Assembly: GCA_021740845.1 (NCBI GenBank)
Contig: JAIOYZ010000003.1
Span: forward strand, 62,001-126,000
Direction: 5' to 3'
DNA from: Bacteroidia bacterium
GTDB lineage: Bacteria; Bacteroidota; Bacteroidia; UKL13-3
Length of the DNA stretch: 64,000 bases
Part shown: one piece after another, positions 9,601 through 18,680 of the stretch
How positions within the stretch are numbered: the first letter of the stretch is position 1
How the letters are laid out: the number at the start of each line of letters is the position of its first letter
Program-made: the position numbers and the translations under genes
Notes under the pieces: model-generated
Database searches by the model: none
What the model was told of the DNA's origin: nothing
The model's input: only the letters and a program-made list of their open reading frames with translations

Positions 9601-10497
9601 AAATCCACCACGAAATGTGTTGGTATTTATTGTATAAAATTCGCCACCAAGAAACACTTCAGAATTTAATATTTGAATGGAGTTTACTTTTCCATCTGTT
9701 GAATTATTCCAAAGTCTTAATGAATTAGTGGTGATATTTAAAGAGGCAATGTTTTTCCTATACTCCCCTGAAACTGAATCAAAAGAACCGGCTAAAAAGA
9801 GGAGTGAATCTTTTATAGCGATGGATTTAACTTCTCCATTTACTGGCATGTTAAAGGCTTGCAATGTTCCATTTAATCCAACCAAAGCCAAAGAACTTCT
9901 TTGTCCTCCAGCAATAAAACTAAATGAACCTCCAATCCATACTTGGCTTCCAATTACACTAAAGTCATTCACTATTCCATCTGGGTTGGGTGCAAAGGAT
10001 AATAGTTGATTAGTACTAAGGTCATAAGCCGCAATGCCACCTCTAAATTGATTGTTTACCGTGGTAAAATTTCCTGAAAAAATAAGGTTATTTCCGCTAA
10101 TTGTTAATTTGGTTATTGGACCGTCTAGGTCAATGGAAGGGCTAGTAGATACAGAAAAGTCAGAGTTTAATACAAGTAGGTAATGACTTTGACCCTCAAA
10201 ATTAAAACTACCTCCAAGGTAAATTTTGCCAGAACCATCCTTGGCAATGGAGTTAATTCTACCATCAATATCAACTGGAAGAGTGATTTCATTAGAGTTT
10301 GAGGTTGAAAATCCTCCAAATGACCCGGTGGTTTTTCCTACGTAGGAGAAGTTTCCTCCAATGTATAACTTGTTGTTCATTTTAAGAGTAGAGTTAACTA
10401 CTCCATCTGTTTCACAGAACTTTTTGGAAACCTGCTGAGAAAAAGATATTAAACTTGAAATAAGACCCGTTGCTAAAAAAAGTATTTTTTTATTCAT
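6694..10497 (-). CDS. T9SS type A cargo: delta-60-like propeller repeats, four GNG-type Fn3-like repeats, sorting domain
   Basis: The 1267-residue protein has a signal peptide ending in SLISFSQ. Residues about 40-690 carry some 14 repeats of about 48 residues centred on [LVI]xxGGxF (such as LYIGGNF, IYLGGSF and LYMGGEF), like the DUF5122/delta-60 beta-propeller repeat. Residues about 705-1170 hold four copies of a roughly 110-residue Fn3-like unit with GNGxxR[IL]V and a terminal EYN motif. The last 80 residues are a type A sorting domain (FKIYPNPTKGN ... LDLNGK ... KGIYLINI ... KITLN). It should cross the outer membrane through the T9SS and be attached to the cell surface or released. The ligand is unknown. 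The next upstream gene is a larger paralogue. Confidence 0.88.
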   Translation of the reverse strand: MNKKILFLATGLISSLISFSQQVSKKFCETDGVVNSTLKMNNKLYIGGNFSYVGKTTGSFGGFSTSNSNEITLPVDIDGRINSIAKDGSGKIYLGGSFNFEGQSHYLLVLNSDFSVSTSPSIDLDGPITKLTISGNNLIFSGNFTTVNNQFRGGIAAYDLSTNQLLSFAPNPDGIVNDFSVIGSQVWIGGSFSFIAGGQRSSLALVGLNGTLQAFNMPVNGEVKSIAIKDSLLFLAGSFDSVSGEYRKNIASLNITTNSLRLWNNSTDGKVNSIQILNSEVFLGGEFYTINTNTFRGGFASINILTGVVSTLDIAFDAPIEKMEVTNNQLAVFGNFMNVGSSEKKYFAMLSSGGSLISTPEVNNHVFTSLLIGSNIFIGGEFSSFGGKKINNIALLDYETGNTLTWAAEVNGEVKKVIQVGNQLLIAGSFTSVNSEDRFGVALIDTLNGTPTAFDAGCNGSINVVEVIGSNLYMGGEFSALGDSLRNNLASIDLNSNLVSNWNPNPNGAITNLLISGPYAYVGGNFTEINGTPKKFIASFNLANNGVLRAWNINLDSNITSFASINEKILVTGIFTTVNSNFRSPAILVDSSTANLSTWEPQFTGFPNTCHAENNLVFLGGSINTINNKGLLVFSLSNATEIDFPVKVLEGSLSHIEKFEDKIALGGNFTLMNESGKSNFAIVDFNVNAPTQQATQVTISNITPISARVTISKGNGAKRLVLINPNSVVDTFPTNGTTYLANVAFGTGDFISTNSVVYNGTDTTFVVTNLSFSSTYHVAVFEYNGFSEYTNYLTSNPARGNFTTQVGYSPPTVSTTGLSFSDVRVTSAKLKWTKGNGQNRIVILKANSAVNQTPTDSTTYFANENFGSGSDLGSNNYVIYNGSGDSCLVNNLESGKTYYAAIYEYNGIDELARFKISSPAVGNATTLTMATKPILPATALSISNSTSDQLSLSWTNGNGTNRIVIASELQEVSTMPQDGELYFSDNSFNGNSSFLSQNERVVYVGTGNSVTVSGLNQLTTYYFTVIEYNGAAFTSSYQTLGIPSANGTTKSSVNAPITPSKNILFPEIGSDYMNVKWTKGSGEKRLVVAKDKLSQGVFPQQGFLYTANSIFGFGDTLGDGSFVLENGDVDEVTITGLTADKVYYFAIYEYNESAFGGIYLTDSFAFSSARTSPNVGLKKLRKDQFKIYPNPTKGNKLQIESNTPIEEMEKINLLDLNGKLIKSYSKNEWGTVLGQTITLDLFDFEKGIYLINIVSNKGSLTSKITLN

Positions 10498-10556
10498 AGT
10501 AAATTTTGTGAAAGATAGAATTGGGTCAGAAGAAAGGTCTCCTGACCCAATTTTGT

Positions 10557-13500
10557 TTAGTTGATAATCAATTTATGGTTAGATAGAATACGGTTGTTTT
10601 CAATAACCTGTAAAACATAGTAACCCTTATTAATTTTATCAGCCTGAAATATTTTTAGTTGTTTTCCAGAGTTAAAAGCTTGATCTGCTTCCTCGAAAAC
10701 TGTTTTTCCAGAAAAGTCTATCAATCTAAACGAAAGAACTTTATCCTCTTCATAATTGAAACTCAAATTAAAAATTCCATTAGATGGATTCGGGAATAAA
10801 ACAGCAGGTTCTTCATTTAACAAACTTTTTGTTTTTTGTTCAATTGGAGGTGCTGAATTAGCAGACGTTGCTGCCATTATATCCAAAATTTCTGTTTGTG
10901 TTAAGGCCTTTTTATACAACCTTTGGTCATCAAGTTCTCCTGCAAAAGGATAATAATTGGTACCGCTATAAATATAGCCACCCATCGTTACACCCTTGTT
11001 GTTAAAGCCTGTAATATTGTTGGCAAAATAGGATGTACCATTGGTTACCAATGAGCCGTTAACAAATAGTTTAAAGGAATTGTTAGATTTAAATGTTAAG
11101 GAAACATGGGTCCAAATATTCAATGGAATGGTATTGTCTGCAGAGGTGTAAGACCCGCATAAATTAATTCCATTGTTGTCATATAAATAGCATTCTAATT
11201 TACCATTATTCAAGGCATACAAGAACAAATTGGTATAAGAACTGGAATTTTGTGAATGCAAAAGCATTTGGATATTTCCAGAACTATAGGAATTTAATTT
11301 AATCCAACCTGTATAGGTAAACTCAGAAATATTATCGAATTGAGGAGCATTCGAGGTATTGTAAGTAATCCACTTGTTTCCATTTAACGACACTGCGCTA
11401 TTGCTTGTGTTTAAATGATTGCTTACAAATACGGGACTATTGGTGGCTGTTCCATTAAAATTATTTCCACTAAAATCGTTGTAATTTCCATTCAATTTGA
11501 ACCAAGAAATTAAATCTGTATTAGGATTATTGTTGTAAACAGAACCAATATTATGGACAAACATATCACCTGTTAATGGGTTACTTGAATTTCCTACTGC
11601 ACTAACTTCAAATCCTCCAAAAACAGCGGTTCCTTCAAAATAGCCACACAAATAGGTTGTTGTATTATCTAAAGCTAAAATTCCTCTTGATTGATCATTT
11701 AAACTACCTCCAAATTTGTAGGAATTTGTTAATAAACCCGTTTGCGTGTAGGTTGCAACAACTATATCCTGATTCCCTGAGGAAACCAAAGTGTTGCCAT
11801 TCATATTCATACTACCTGCAAAACTTCCCGCAACAAATACAGTCCCATTCTGACCAATGCTAATACCTTGTGCTAGATCTTTAGAAATACCCCCAAATTG
11901 CCTTGTCCATTGAATATTCCCATTTGAATTAACCCTTGAAACAAATCCATCAGTTAAGCCTTCAGAAATCATGTTGTCAATACCAAAACTTGCTGTATCG
12001 CTAAAGGTACCAGCCAAATAATAATTGTCAGTTGAATCAGCTGTTACAGCATAGGCTGCATCTGTTCCTGTTCCTCCAACCTTTGTAGCCCATTGCCAAG
12101 AACCTGCGCTACTTAGTTTTGCTATAAACCCATTAGATTCACCACCATTATTAGTTAATGAAGTACTACCAAAGGTAGCAGTGGTTTTATATTCTCCACT
12201 AACAATAACTGTATTGGATGCACCTATGGTTACGCAATGCCCATAATCATAACTATTACCACCTGCACTTGCAGACCATAATAAGTTACCATTGCTGGCA
12301 TATTTTGCCACCCAAATATCAGAGTTTCCGTTTGAACTTAAAACTTGTGTGCTGTTAGAGAAGCTTAAATTTCCATGATAATATCCTGTGGCAACTACAT
12401 CTCCATTGTCAAAAGTTTTTGTCCAGAAAGCAACATCTTGTCCAGAGCCACCTAAAGTTCTTACCCATTGTAAAACACCGTTGGCATTGTATTTAGCAAT
12501 AAACGCATCATCCGAACCATTGCTTGTTACAGTGGTTGTACCAAAGTTAGCTGAATTTCTAAAAGAACCTACCACATAACTATTTCCATTATTATCAACT
12601 GAAACACTAGATGCTGCATCTTCTCCATTTCCACCTGCAGTTTGAATCCAAACCAATGCACCTGCGCTGGTATATTTAGCAAGAAAAATTTGGTTAGAGC
12701 TACCTATAACTTGGTTCAAACCGAAATAAGCACTTCCATTATAGGTACCTGCAACATATACGTTACCACTTGGGTCAGTGGCAACACCACCAGCTGCATC
12801 CGTACCTTCTCCACCACCAATTCTAGGCCATGATGCAGGTTGCGTTTTTCCTGTTCCTGTTGAAGGAGTATTTTGGTATTTTATTTCTGTTTGATAAGTA
12901 TAGCTATTGTATGCTGTATTGTAGGCATAAACTGCAAAACTATAATCCGTATATGCTTGCAAGTTGGTTACCGTTGCATTGTTTAAGGTTCCATCATATA
13001 ATACAAAATGCCCGTTATACGAGGTTCCTGAACCAAAACTAGAATTAGAGGCGTAACTAGTATTAAGTGTTGGTGTCCAGTTTACAGATAAACCAGCTTT
13101 TCCAACCAAAATTCTTCTTGCTCCATTTCCATTTTGCCAAGAAATTTTAGCAGAATTATGTGTTGTAGCTACCACATTTAAATTCAAGTCAGGTATAGTA
13201 GGCGCTTGAACCAAAGGAGGCATTGTGAAATTTAAACTAGTCCAATTACCTTGTTGGTAATTTTCTGTCCCATTTCCTTGTGTATTATATTCCACTAAAA
13301 CAAAATTATAAGTGGTATTGCTATTAAGGCCATATAAATAAGCTATTTCACCTGTACTATTGTATACCACCCTATGTCCATAAGTGCTATAATAGTTTTC
13401 CGTTACTCCAACAGAACTTGGATAAGGCGAATAGCTTGTAAGTGTATTATTTGAAATATAAGAACTACCATCATTGGTGTTTACACTTGTGATATTATTT

Positions 13501-16500
13501 AATTGATATGGATTTGCAAGAAGTATTCTATGCGAACCATTTCCTTTATTCCAAGTAACTTTAACAGAACCACCCCCTAAATTTTGCACGCTTAAGTTAT
13601 TTGAAGCAACGGTTGGTTCTGGTGCGTTGCTAAGAGTTTGGGCAGATGTAGTTGGAAATAAAGTGGTTTTATGTCGGAACACATAAGTGCCAAATTGATT
13701 GTATTCAAATACCGCAAAATGATAAGTTACCCCTGCTTTTAATTGGTACAACCATGTACCTGTAGTGTTTCCCTTGGAAATTACATAATTTCCAGAACCT
13801 AAATGGGTGCCACTTCCAAATAGATAACTAGAATAATAATTGTTATTATCCGAAGGGATAACATTTACTGGTGAACCTTCTCTTGCAATTACAATCCTTC
13901 CATTACCGTTTCCAGGGGACCAATTTAAATACATGGAGTTTTTTGAAATATTACTTGCAATTATATTGGTTGTTCCAATAGTAGGAGGCAAGATTCCATT
14001 AGTCATTTGCTGACCACTTAGTCCACTAGTAGCATAAGTTAAAGTGATTCCTGTTCCATTGTATTCAATGATTTTAACATAGTACATAATGGAAGGTTGC
14101 AAATTGTACAAATCAACATATTGCCCAGTTCCATTGTAAACAGTATAGGCCCCGTTTATATTGCTACCATAGCCATATGAAGAACTTGCACTATAACTTG
14201 TAAAATCCAACGGTTGACTGGTTACTGGTGTTGCAGCCCTTACCAAAACAATCCTTCTATCTCCATTTCCATTCACCCAATTTATTCTCATACTATTGGT
14301 GGTAACATTGCTAAAAGTCAAATTCTTTGCAACAACTGTTGGTGGCATTGGAGGAATAAAATCTATTGCCATTAAATTGGTGTAATAACTTCCCGCATTG
14401 GAATTATAATAATTGAAACTTCCACCAATTATATAGGTAGTGCCAAATTTGGACAATGCATAGTGGTTTCCAGAATGGGTATAAGCTATTGCTGAAAGTC
14501 CAGTCTGGTTTTGCGCTCTTATGAGTCCATAGGAATTTACATACATAACATCATTTAAGTTTCCATTCACAATTGCTTTTGGTTCGTAACTAACCGCATA
14601 GGAGGAACTTGGATTGTAGTTACTTCTTAAAAAGCCTCCCGATATAGGATTTACATAGGCAATATTGTAGGTATAGTTGTTATTTACATATGGGATATAA
14701 CCAGCAATTACCAATTCGTTTTGTGGCGTTAAGGTTAGGTCGTTTACCCTTGTATAAGAGTAATTTAAATTCGCATTAAATGAATTGGTGCTGCCTGTAG
14801 ATGGGTTCAAACTTACTAACCCATTTCTAGGAAGGTAAAAACTACCTCCAACAAATAATTGGCCACTAATATATTTTATAACATTAACATAGGGAGTTGT
14901 GGAGTTACCAACTAAATTTGGATTAAAACTTGAGTTAATAGTAAGTCCAGTGGAGGAAATATACATTCCACAAATTGCCTTCTTTAAATAATTAAGAGTT
15001 GAACTTCCATTATAAATTGTTGCTGTTGAAAAATTACCACCTACATATAAGTTTGAACCAATTACCATTATAGAATTTACTGTACTATTAAAATTGGCTT
15101 TAAAAACAGAATTTGTTGCGCCATTTGATGAATTTACTACTCCAAAATTTTGCACATAATTGCCATTAATTTGAGAAATGGACCCACCAAGAAATACATT
15201 TGCTCCAGAAACATCTATACTTCTTACCGTACCAACTACATTAGGCGCAAAAGAGGTTAATGAATTATTAATTAAGTTGATGGCCATTGCACCATTTCTA
15301 ACCCCAGCACTTATTTTATTAAATGCGCCAACAGCTACAACTGAAAAAGAGTTTATAGGTAAAATATCATTAACTACATTGTTAGGATTTGGGGAAAACA
15401 AAGGGTTAATTATTGGAGGAATAGACGTATTAGAACTTAAATTAAAGGCAGCAAAATAACTTCTTGCAGTATTGTTTATTAAAGAAAAATAACCACTCAC
15501 CCACAAATAGCCATTTAAAACGCCAACCTTTTTAACTGTTGAATTTGGACTTGGGCTCCAATTGTTTAATACTGAATTTACAGAGGTATTATATGCGAAT
15601 AAGCGAGGTTTGGAGCTTCCATTTACTGTTGTAAAATTTCCACCAACATATAACATATTATTAAACCAAGAAATAGAAGTAACCGAACTGTTTAATACTA
15701 CATAAAGCGGACTATTTGTGTTAGTTACAATATTTATTCCGCCCAAATTGTATTTCGAATTCCCATTTAATTTGTTAAAAAGTCCACCAAAATAAAGCTG
15801 ATTGTTGCCATAAGCTAGTGATGAAATATTGGCCGAGGAGGTTGAATTATTGTAAGTTATACTTGGATTAAATGTTGTTATAAGACTTCCTCCTCCAGTT
15901 GTTAATGCATAAGCGGCGAGGGCTCGGTAAGTGCCGTTAATTCTTAATTGGCCACCTATAAATAATTTGTTATTTGCGATTAAAGCATCATTAACCACCC
16001 CACTGGTTAATCCTGAATTCCAAGCAGTAATATTAGAAAGATTTAAATTTAAGGCGGTAGTTCTATACCTATAGGTGTAAGAACCGTTCACTATCGCATA
16101 GGAATAGGCCCCAAAAACGTAGGCTGTTCCATTATTAACAACAATTTTGGTTACTGATCCGTTGAACCCGATATTCATTGGGTGGAGGGTATAATTCGCA
16201 TTTATCCTAGCGAAGTTTTGTCTGCTTTGGCCCCCAACGGTTGTGAAACTTCCGCCAATCAAATAGCCACCAGTTCCATCACTTGCAATAGTATTAATTG
16301 TACCATTTACTACTGGAAATGGTAATGAACTAGGTGTATTATTTAGGTTTAAACCTGCAATCGGTCCAGTAGTAACATCCAATGAAGAAAAACTTCCTCC
16401 AATATATAATGTACTACCTACCTGTTTTTGGCAGTAAACTGGTCCATTTGGAGAAAATGGTAAATTTTGAAGTGTTGCTTGCCCGAAAAGAAATCCAGGT

Positions 16501-16544
16501 GAGAGAAACACAACAATTAATAATGAGTAAATTTTATTTTTCAT
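10557..16544 (-). CDS. Giant T9SS type A cargo: propeller repeats, Fn3-like repeats, SBBP propeller, LamG domain
   Basis: The 1995-residue protein is the largest here. I choose the ATG at 16544, giving MKNKIYSLLIV and a signal peptide ending in FLFGQ; another ATG lies three codons upstream. In order: about 13 xxGGxF repeats (residues 30-740), four GNG-type Fn3-like repeats (about 745-1235), seven SBBP beta-propeller repeats of the form DxxGNxYVAGxF (about 1245-1600), a LamG/concanavalin-like domain (about 1640-1870, opening with WFKLNGNYNDFSGN), and a type A sorting domain with LFPNPSNGIFNL, DFSGK and KGYYVLQV. Seven SBBP copies would close a seven-bladed propeller. It is a probable surface adhesin or glycan-binding protein, paralogous to the next gene downstream. 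Confidence 0.88.
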   Translation of the reverse strand: MKNKIYSLLIVVFLSPGFLFGQATLQNLPFSPNGPVYCQKQVGSTLYIGGSFSSLDVTTGPIAGLNLNNTPSSLPFPVVNGTINTIASDGTGGYLIGGSFTTVGGQSRQNFARINANYTLHPMNIGFNGSVTKIVVNNGTAYVFGAYSYAIVNGSYTYRYRTTALNLNLSNITAWNSGLTSGVVNDALIANNKLFIGGQLRINGTYRALAAYALTTGGGSLITTFNPSITYNNSTSSANISSLAYGNNQLYFGGLFNKLNGNSKYNLGGINIVTNTNSPLYVVLNSSVTSISWFNNMLYVGGNFTTVNGSSKPRLFAYNTSVNSVLNNWSPSPNSTVKKVGVLNGYLWVSGYFSLINNTARSYFAAFNLSSNTSIPPIINPLFSPNPNNVVNDILPINSFSVVAVGAFNKISAGVRNGAMAINLINNSLTSFAPNVVGTVRSIDVSGANVFLGGSISQINGNYVQNFGVVNSSNGATNSVFKANFNSTVNSIMVIGSNLYVGGNFSTATIYNGSSTLNYLKKAICGMYISSTGLTINSSFNPNLVGNSTTPYVNVIKYISGQLFVGGSFYLPRNGLVSLNPSTGSTNSFNANLNYSYTRVNDLTLTPQNELVIAGYIPYVNNNYTYNIAYVNPISGGFLRSNYNPSSSYAVSYEPKAIVNGNLNDVMYVNSYGLIRAQNQTGLSAIAYTHSGNHYALSKFGTTYIIGGSFNYYNSNAGSYYTNLMAIDFIPPMPPTVVAKNLTFSNVTTNSMRINWVNGNGDRRIVLVRAATPVTSQPLDFTSYSASSSYGYGSNINGAYTVYNGTGQYVDLYNLQPSIMYYVKIIEYNGTGITLTYATSGLSGQQMTNGILPPTIGTTNIIASNISKNSMYLNWSPGNGNGRIVIAREGSPVNVIPSDNNNYYSSYLFGSGTHLGSGNYVISKGNTTGTWLYQLKAGVTYHFAVFEYNQFGTYVFRHKTTLFPTTSAQTLSNAPEPTVASNNLSVQNLGGGSVKVTWNKGNGSHRILLANPYQLNNITSVNTNDGSSYISNNTLTSYSPYPSSVGVTENYYSTYGHRVVYNSTGEIAYLYGLNSNTTYNFVLVEYNTQGNGTENYQQGNWTSLNFTMPPLVQAPTIPDLNLNVVATTHNSAKISWQNGNGARRILVGKAGLSVNWTPTLNTSYASNSSFGSGTSYNGHFVLYDGTLNNATVTNLQAYTDYSFAVYAYNTAYNSYTYQTEIKYQNTPSTGTGKTQPASWPRIGGGEGTDAAGGVATDPSGNVYVAGTYNGSAYFGLNQVIGSSNQIFLAKYTSAGALVWIQTAGGNGEDAASSVSVDNNGNSYVVGSFRNSANFGTTTVTSNGSDDAFIAKYNANGVLQWVRTLGGSGQDVAFWTKTFDNGDVVATGYYHGNLSFSNSTQVLSSNGNSDIWVAKYASNGNLLWSASAGGNSYDYGHCVTIGASNTVIVSGEYKTTATFGSTSLTNNGGESNGFIAKLSSAGSWQWATKVGGTGTDAAYAVTADSTDNYYLAGTFSDTASFGIDNMISEGLTDGFVSRVNSNGNIQWTRQFGGISKDLAQGISIGQNGTVFVAGSFAGSMNMNGNTLVSSGNQDIVVATYTQTGLLTNSYKFGGSLNDQSRGILALDNTTTYLCGYFEGTAVFGGFEVSAVGNSSNPLTGDMFVHNIGSVYNNNPNTDLISWFKLNGNYNDFSGNNFNGTATNSPVFVSNHLNTSNSAVSLNGNKWITYNTSNAPQFDNISEFTYTGWIKLNSYSSGNIQMLLHSQNSSSYTNLFLYALNNGKLECYLYDNNGINLCGSYTSADNTIPLNIWTHVSLTFKSNNSFKLFVNGSLVTNGTSYFANNITGFNNKGVTMGGYIYSGTNYYPFAGELDDQRLYKKALTQTEILDIMAATSANSAPPIEQKTKSLLNEEPAVLFPNPSNGIFNLSFNYEEDKVLSFRLIDFSGKTVFEEADQAFNSGKQLKIFQADKINKGYYVLQVIENNRILSNHKLIIN
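12711..12725 (-). repeat. Dispersed motif, copy 2 (inside the giant propeller gene)
   Basis: TTGGTTCAAACCGAA on the plus strand is the exact reverse complement of the recurrent 15-mer. In the minus-strand gene it reads FGLNQ, a frame different from the VQTE reading of other genic copies. Confidence 0.7.
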
Positions 16545-16678
16545 AGTTAACATAATTTCAAAAGTTTAAACCAAAAGGGGTCATGATTATTCCACTAAGC
16601 CTTACGAATGTAAAAATTCAGTAACAAATTTACAAGTAAATATACCCAAACCACTCTCGAAGGATTAAAAATATCAAC

Positions 16679-17101
16679 CTAATTATTGGAAATTGGTTCT
16701 TTTAATACCCCCATTACTTTGGTATGAATTAGGGTTGGTTGAGATAAAATAGTTCCATCAAGATCAACACATTGGTAACCTACATTTTTTTCTTCCTTGC
16801 AAACCTTTACCAAAACAGTTTTTTTTAGAGACTGCTGAACTGGAATTTTTAGGTAGGTGTTAATTTTGGCGCTTTGGATTATTTCAATCTCAAAACAGCT
16901 AATTTCAGTATTGGCAAGCTCCTTATATCCCCTGAAAGCTAAACTTTCATTGGGTTTTAAATAGCCGTCTATTATTTCCAAAAAAGAAATATTTCCAATT
17001 CTATTTTTCTCAAATCCAACATAAACCTTATAAAGAGAGTTCAATTCTTCAAAGCTTGTGGAAGAGATTTTTTCTGGTTTTACAGGTGTATAGGTTTTCA
17101 T
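16679..17101 (-). CDS. Hypothetical cytoplasmic protein
   Basis: The 140-residue protein starts at an ATG and has no signal peptide or membrane segment. It is rich in Lys, Glu and beta-prone residues (IEIIQSAKINTYLKIP, KKTVLVKVCK). I recognise no domain. It lies 85 bases downstream of cysS on the same strand, and that gap holds AT-rich direct and inverted ACTTATTAA/TTAATAAG-type words and possibly its own promoter. Codon use resembles the neighbours. Its reality is supported by length and clean start context, not by homology. Confidence 0.6.
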   Translation of the reverse strand: MKTYTPVKPEKISSTSFEELNSLYKVYVGFEKNRIGNISFLEIIDGYLKPNESLAFRGYKELANTEISCFEIEIIQSAKINTYLKIPVQQSLKKTVLVKVCKEEKNVGYQCVDLDGTILSQPTLIHTKVMGVLKEPISNN

Positions 17102-17186
17102 AGCAGTTTACCATACAAACATAATAACTGCTTATTAACATAATAATACCACTTTTTAGGTATTTTATACCACTTAATAAGTATTT

Positions 17187-18650
17187 TTACGTCAGACTAT
17201 AATTTGTTCCCTCTTTATGGTCCTTTATTTCTATTCCCAATTCCTTTAATTGATCTCTAATAAAGTCTGAAGTGGCAAAATCCTTTTTGGTTTTAGCATC
17301 ACTTCTTACTCCTAGAATCATTTTCATAAGGCCGTCAATTTTATCCGCACCTGCTTCTTGTTCATTTTTTAAACCTAAAACCTCAAAAACAAAGGTATTA
17401 ATTAGGTTCTCCAATTGGGTTTTATCTGTTTCAGAAATACTTTCTTTCCCATCATTAATGAGGTTAATATACCTCACAGCTTCAAATATTTGAGCCAAAG
17501 CGATAGGTGTATTAAAATCTTCGTTCATCGCAGCATAAACAGATTCCTTAATATCTTCAACCGAAAAGCTAGAGGTTTCTGAGGTCTTTAGGTGAGAAAC
17601 CAATTTACAAGCATTCATCAATCGGTTCAAACCTTTTTCTGCTGCTTGAAGTGCCTCATTTCTAAAGTCTAAGGTGCTTCTATAATGTGCCTGGAGCATA
17701 AAAAACCTAACGGTCATAGGGCTATAACCTTTTTCTAGCAAACTGTGATTTCCTTCAAACAACTCTGCTGGCAAGAAGGAATTACCTAAACTCTTACTCA
17801 TTTTCTGACCATTTATGGTTAGCATATTGGTATGAACCCAATATTTGGCAGGTTGGGTATGATGGCAAGCTAAATTCTGAGCTATTTCGTTGGTATGGTG
17901 GGTTGGAACAAGATCCATTCCTCCTCCATGAATATCAAATTCATTACCCAGGTATTTTGAACTCATAGCAGAACATTCTATATGCCATCCCGGAAAGCCT
18001 TCTCCCCATGGACTTACCCATTTCATTAAGTGTTCTGGTTTTGCTTTTATCCAAAGGGCAAAGTCTAGCCTTCCTTTCTTCTCGTTTTGCCCATCTAATT
18101 CGCGGGTATTATTTAGTAGCTCATCTAAGTTTCTATTAGATAAGGCTGTATAATTAAACTCTTTCGAGAATTTTTCAACATCAAAATAAACTGTTCCATT
18201 TACCTCGTATGCATAACCATTTGCTAAGATTTTTTTAGTCATCTCTATTTGCTCAATGATATGACCAGTTGCGGTTGGCTCAATACTTGGTGGCAAATTG
18301 TTAAATGCCTTTAAAACTTCATGGAAATCTATTGTATATCGCTGCACAATTTCCATAGGTTCAACCTGCTCTAACTTGGCTTTCTTTGCAAACTTATCGT
18401 CGCCCTCATCTTGGTCGCCCTCCAAATGGCCAGCATCGGTAATGTTTCTTACGTACCTTACTTTATAACCAATGTGCAATAAATACCTAAAAATTACATC
18501 AAACGAAACATAGGTTCTGGCATTGCCCAAATGAGCATTGCTATAAACTGTTGGTCCACAAACGTACATGCCAACATTTCCCTTGTGTATTGGTTCAAAT
18601 ACAGAAGTTTCTTTTGTAAGTGTATTATATATTTTTAGTTGCGATTTCAT
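17187..18650 (-). CDS. cysS: Cysteinyl-tRNA synthetase
   Basis: The 487-residue protein has the class I synthetase signatures: YVCGPTVYSNAHLGNAR (Cys31, a zinc ligand, and HLGN at 40-43), GWHIECSAMSSK and HHTNE with further zinc ligands, and QKMSKSLGN near residue 282 for ATP binding. It charges tRNA-Cys with cysteine in the cytoplasm. Length is normal for the family. A TAAATTTG-like promoter string lies about 25 bases upstream of the ATG, so it may be transcribed separately from the deacetylase-like gene 30 bases upstream. Confidence 0.97.
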   Translation of the reverse strand: MKSQLKIYNTLTKETSVFEPIHKGNVGMYVCGPTVYSNAHLGNARTYVSFDVIFRYLLHIGYKVRYVRNITDAGHLEGDQDEGDDKFAKKAKLEQVEPMEIVQRYTIDFHEVLKAFNNLPPSIEPTATGHIIEQIEMTKKILANGYAYEVNGTVYFDVEKFSKEFNYTALSNRNLDELLNNTRELDGQNEKKGRLDFALWIKAKPEHLMKWVSPWGEGFPGWHIECSAMSSKYLGNEFDIHGGGMDLVPTHHTNEIAQNLACHHTQPAKYWVHTNMLTINGQKMSKSLGNSFLPAELFEGNHSLLEKGYSPMTVRFFMLQAHYRSTLDFRNEALQAAEKGLNRLMNACKLVSHLKTSETSSFSVEDIKESVYAAMNEDFNTPIALAQIFEAVRYINLINDGKESISETDKTQLENLINTFVFEVLGLKNEQEAGADKIDGLMKMILGVRSDAKTKKDFATSDFIRDQLKELGIEIKDHKEGTNYSLT

Positions 18651-18680
18651 GGTCTGAATTAGGTTGGTAAAAGTACAAAT

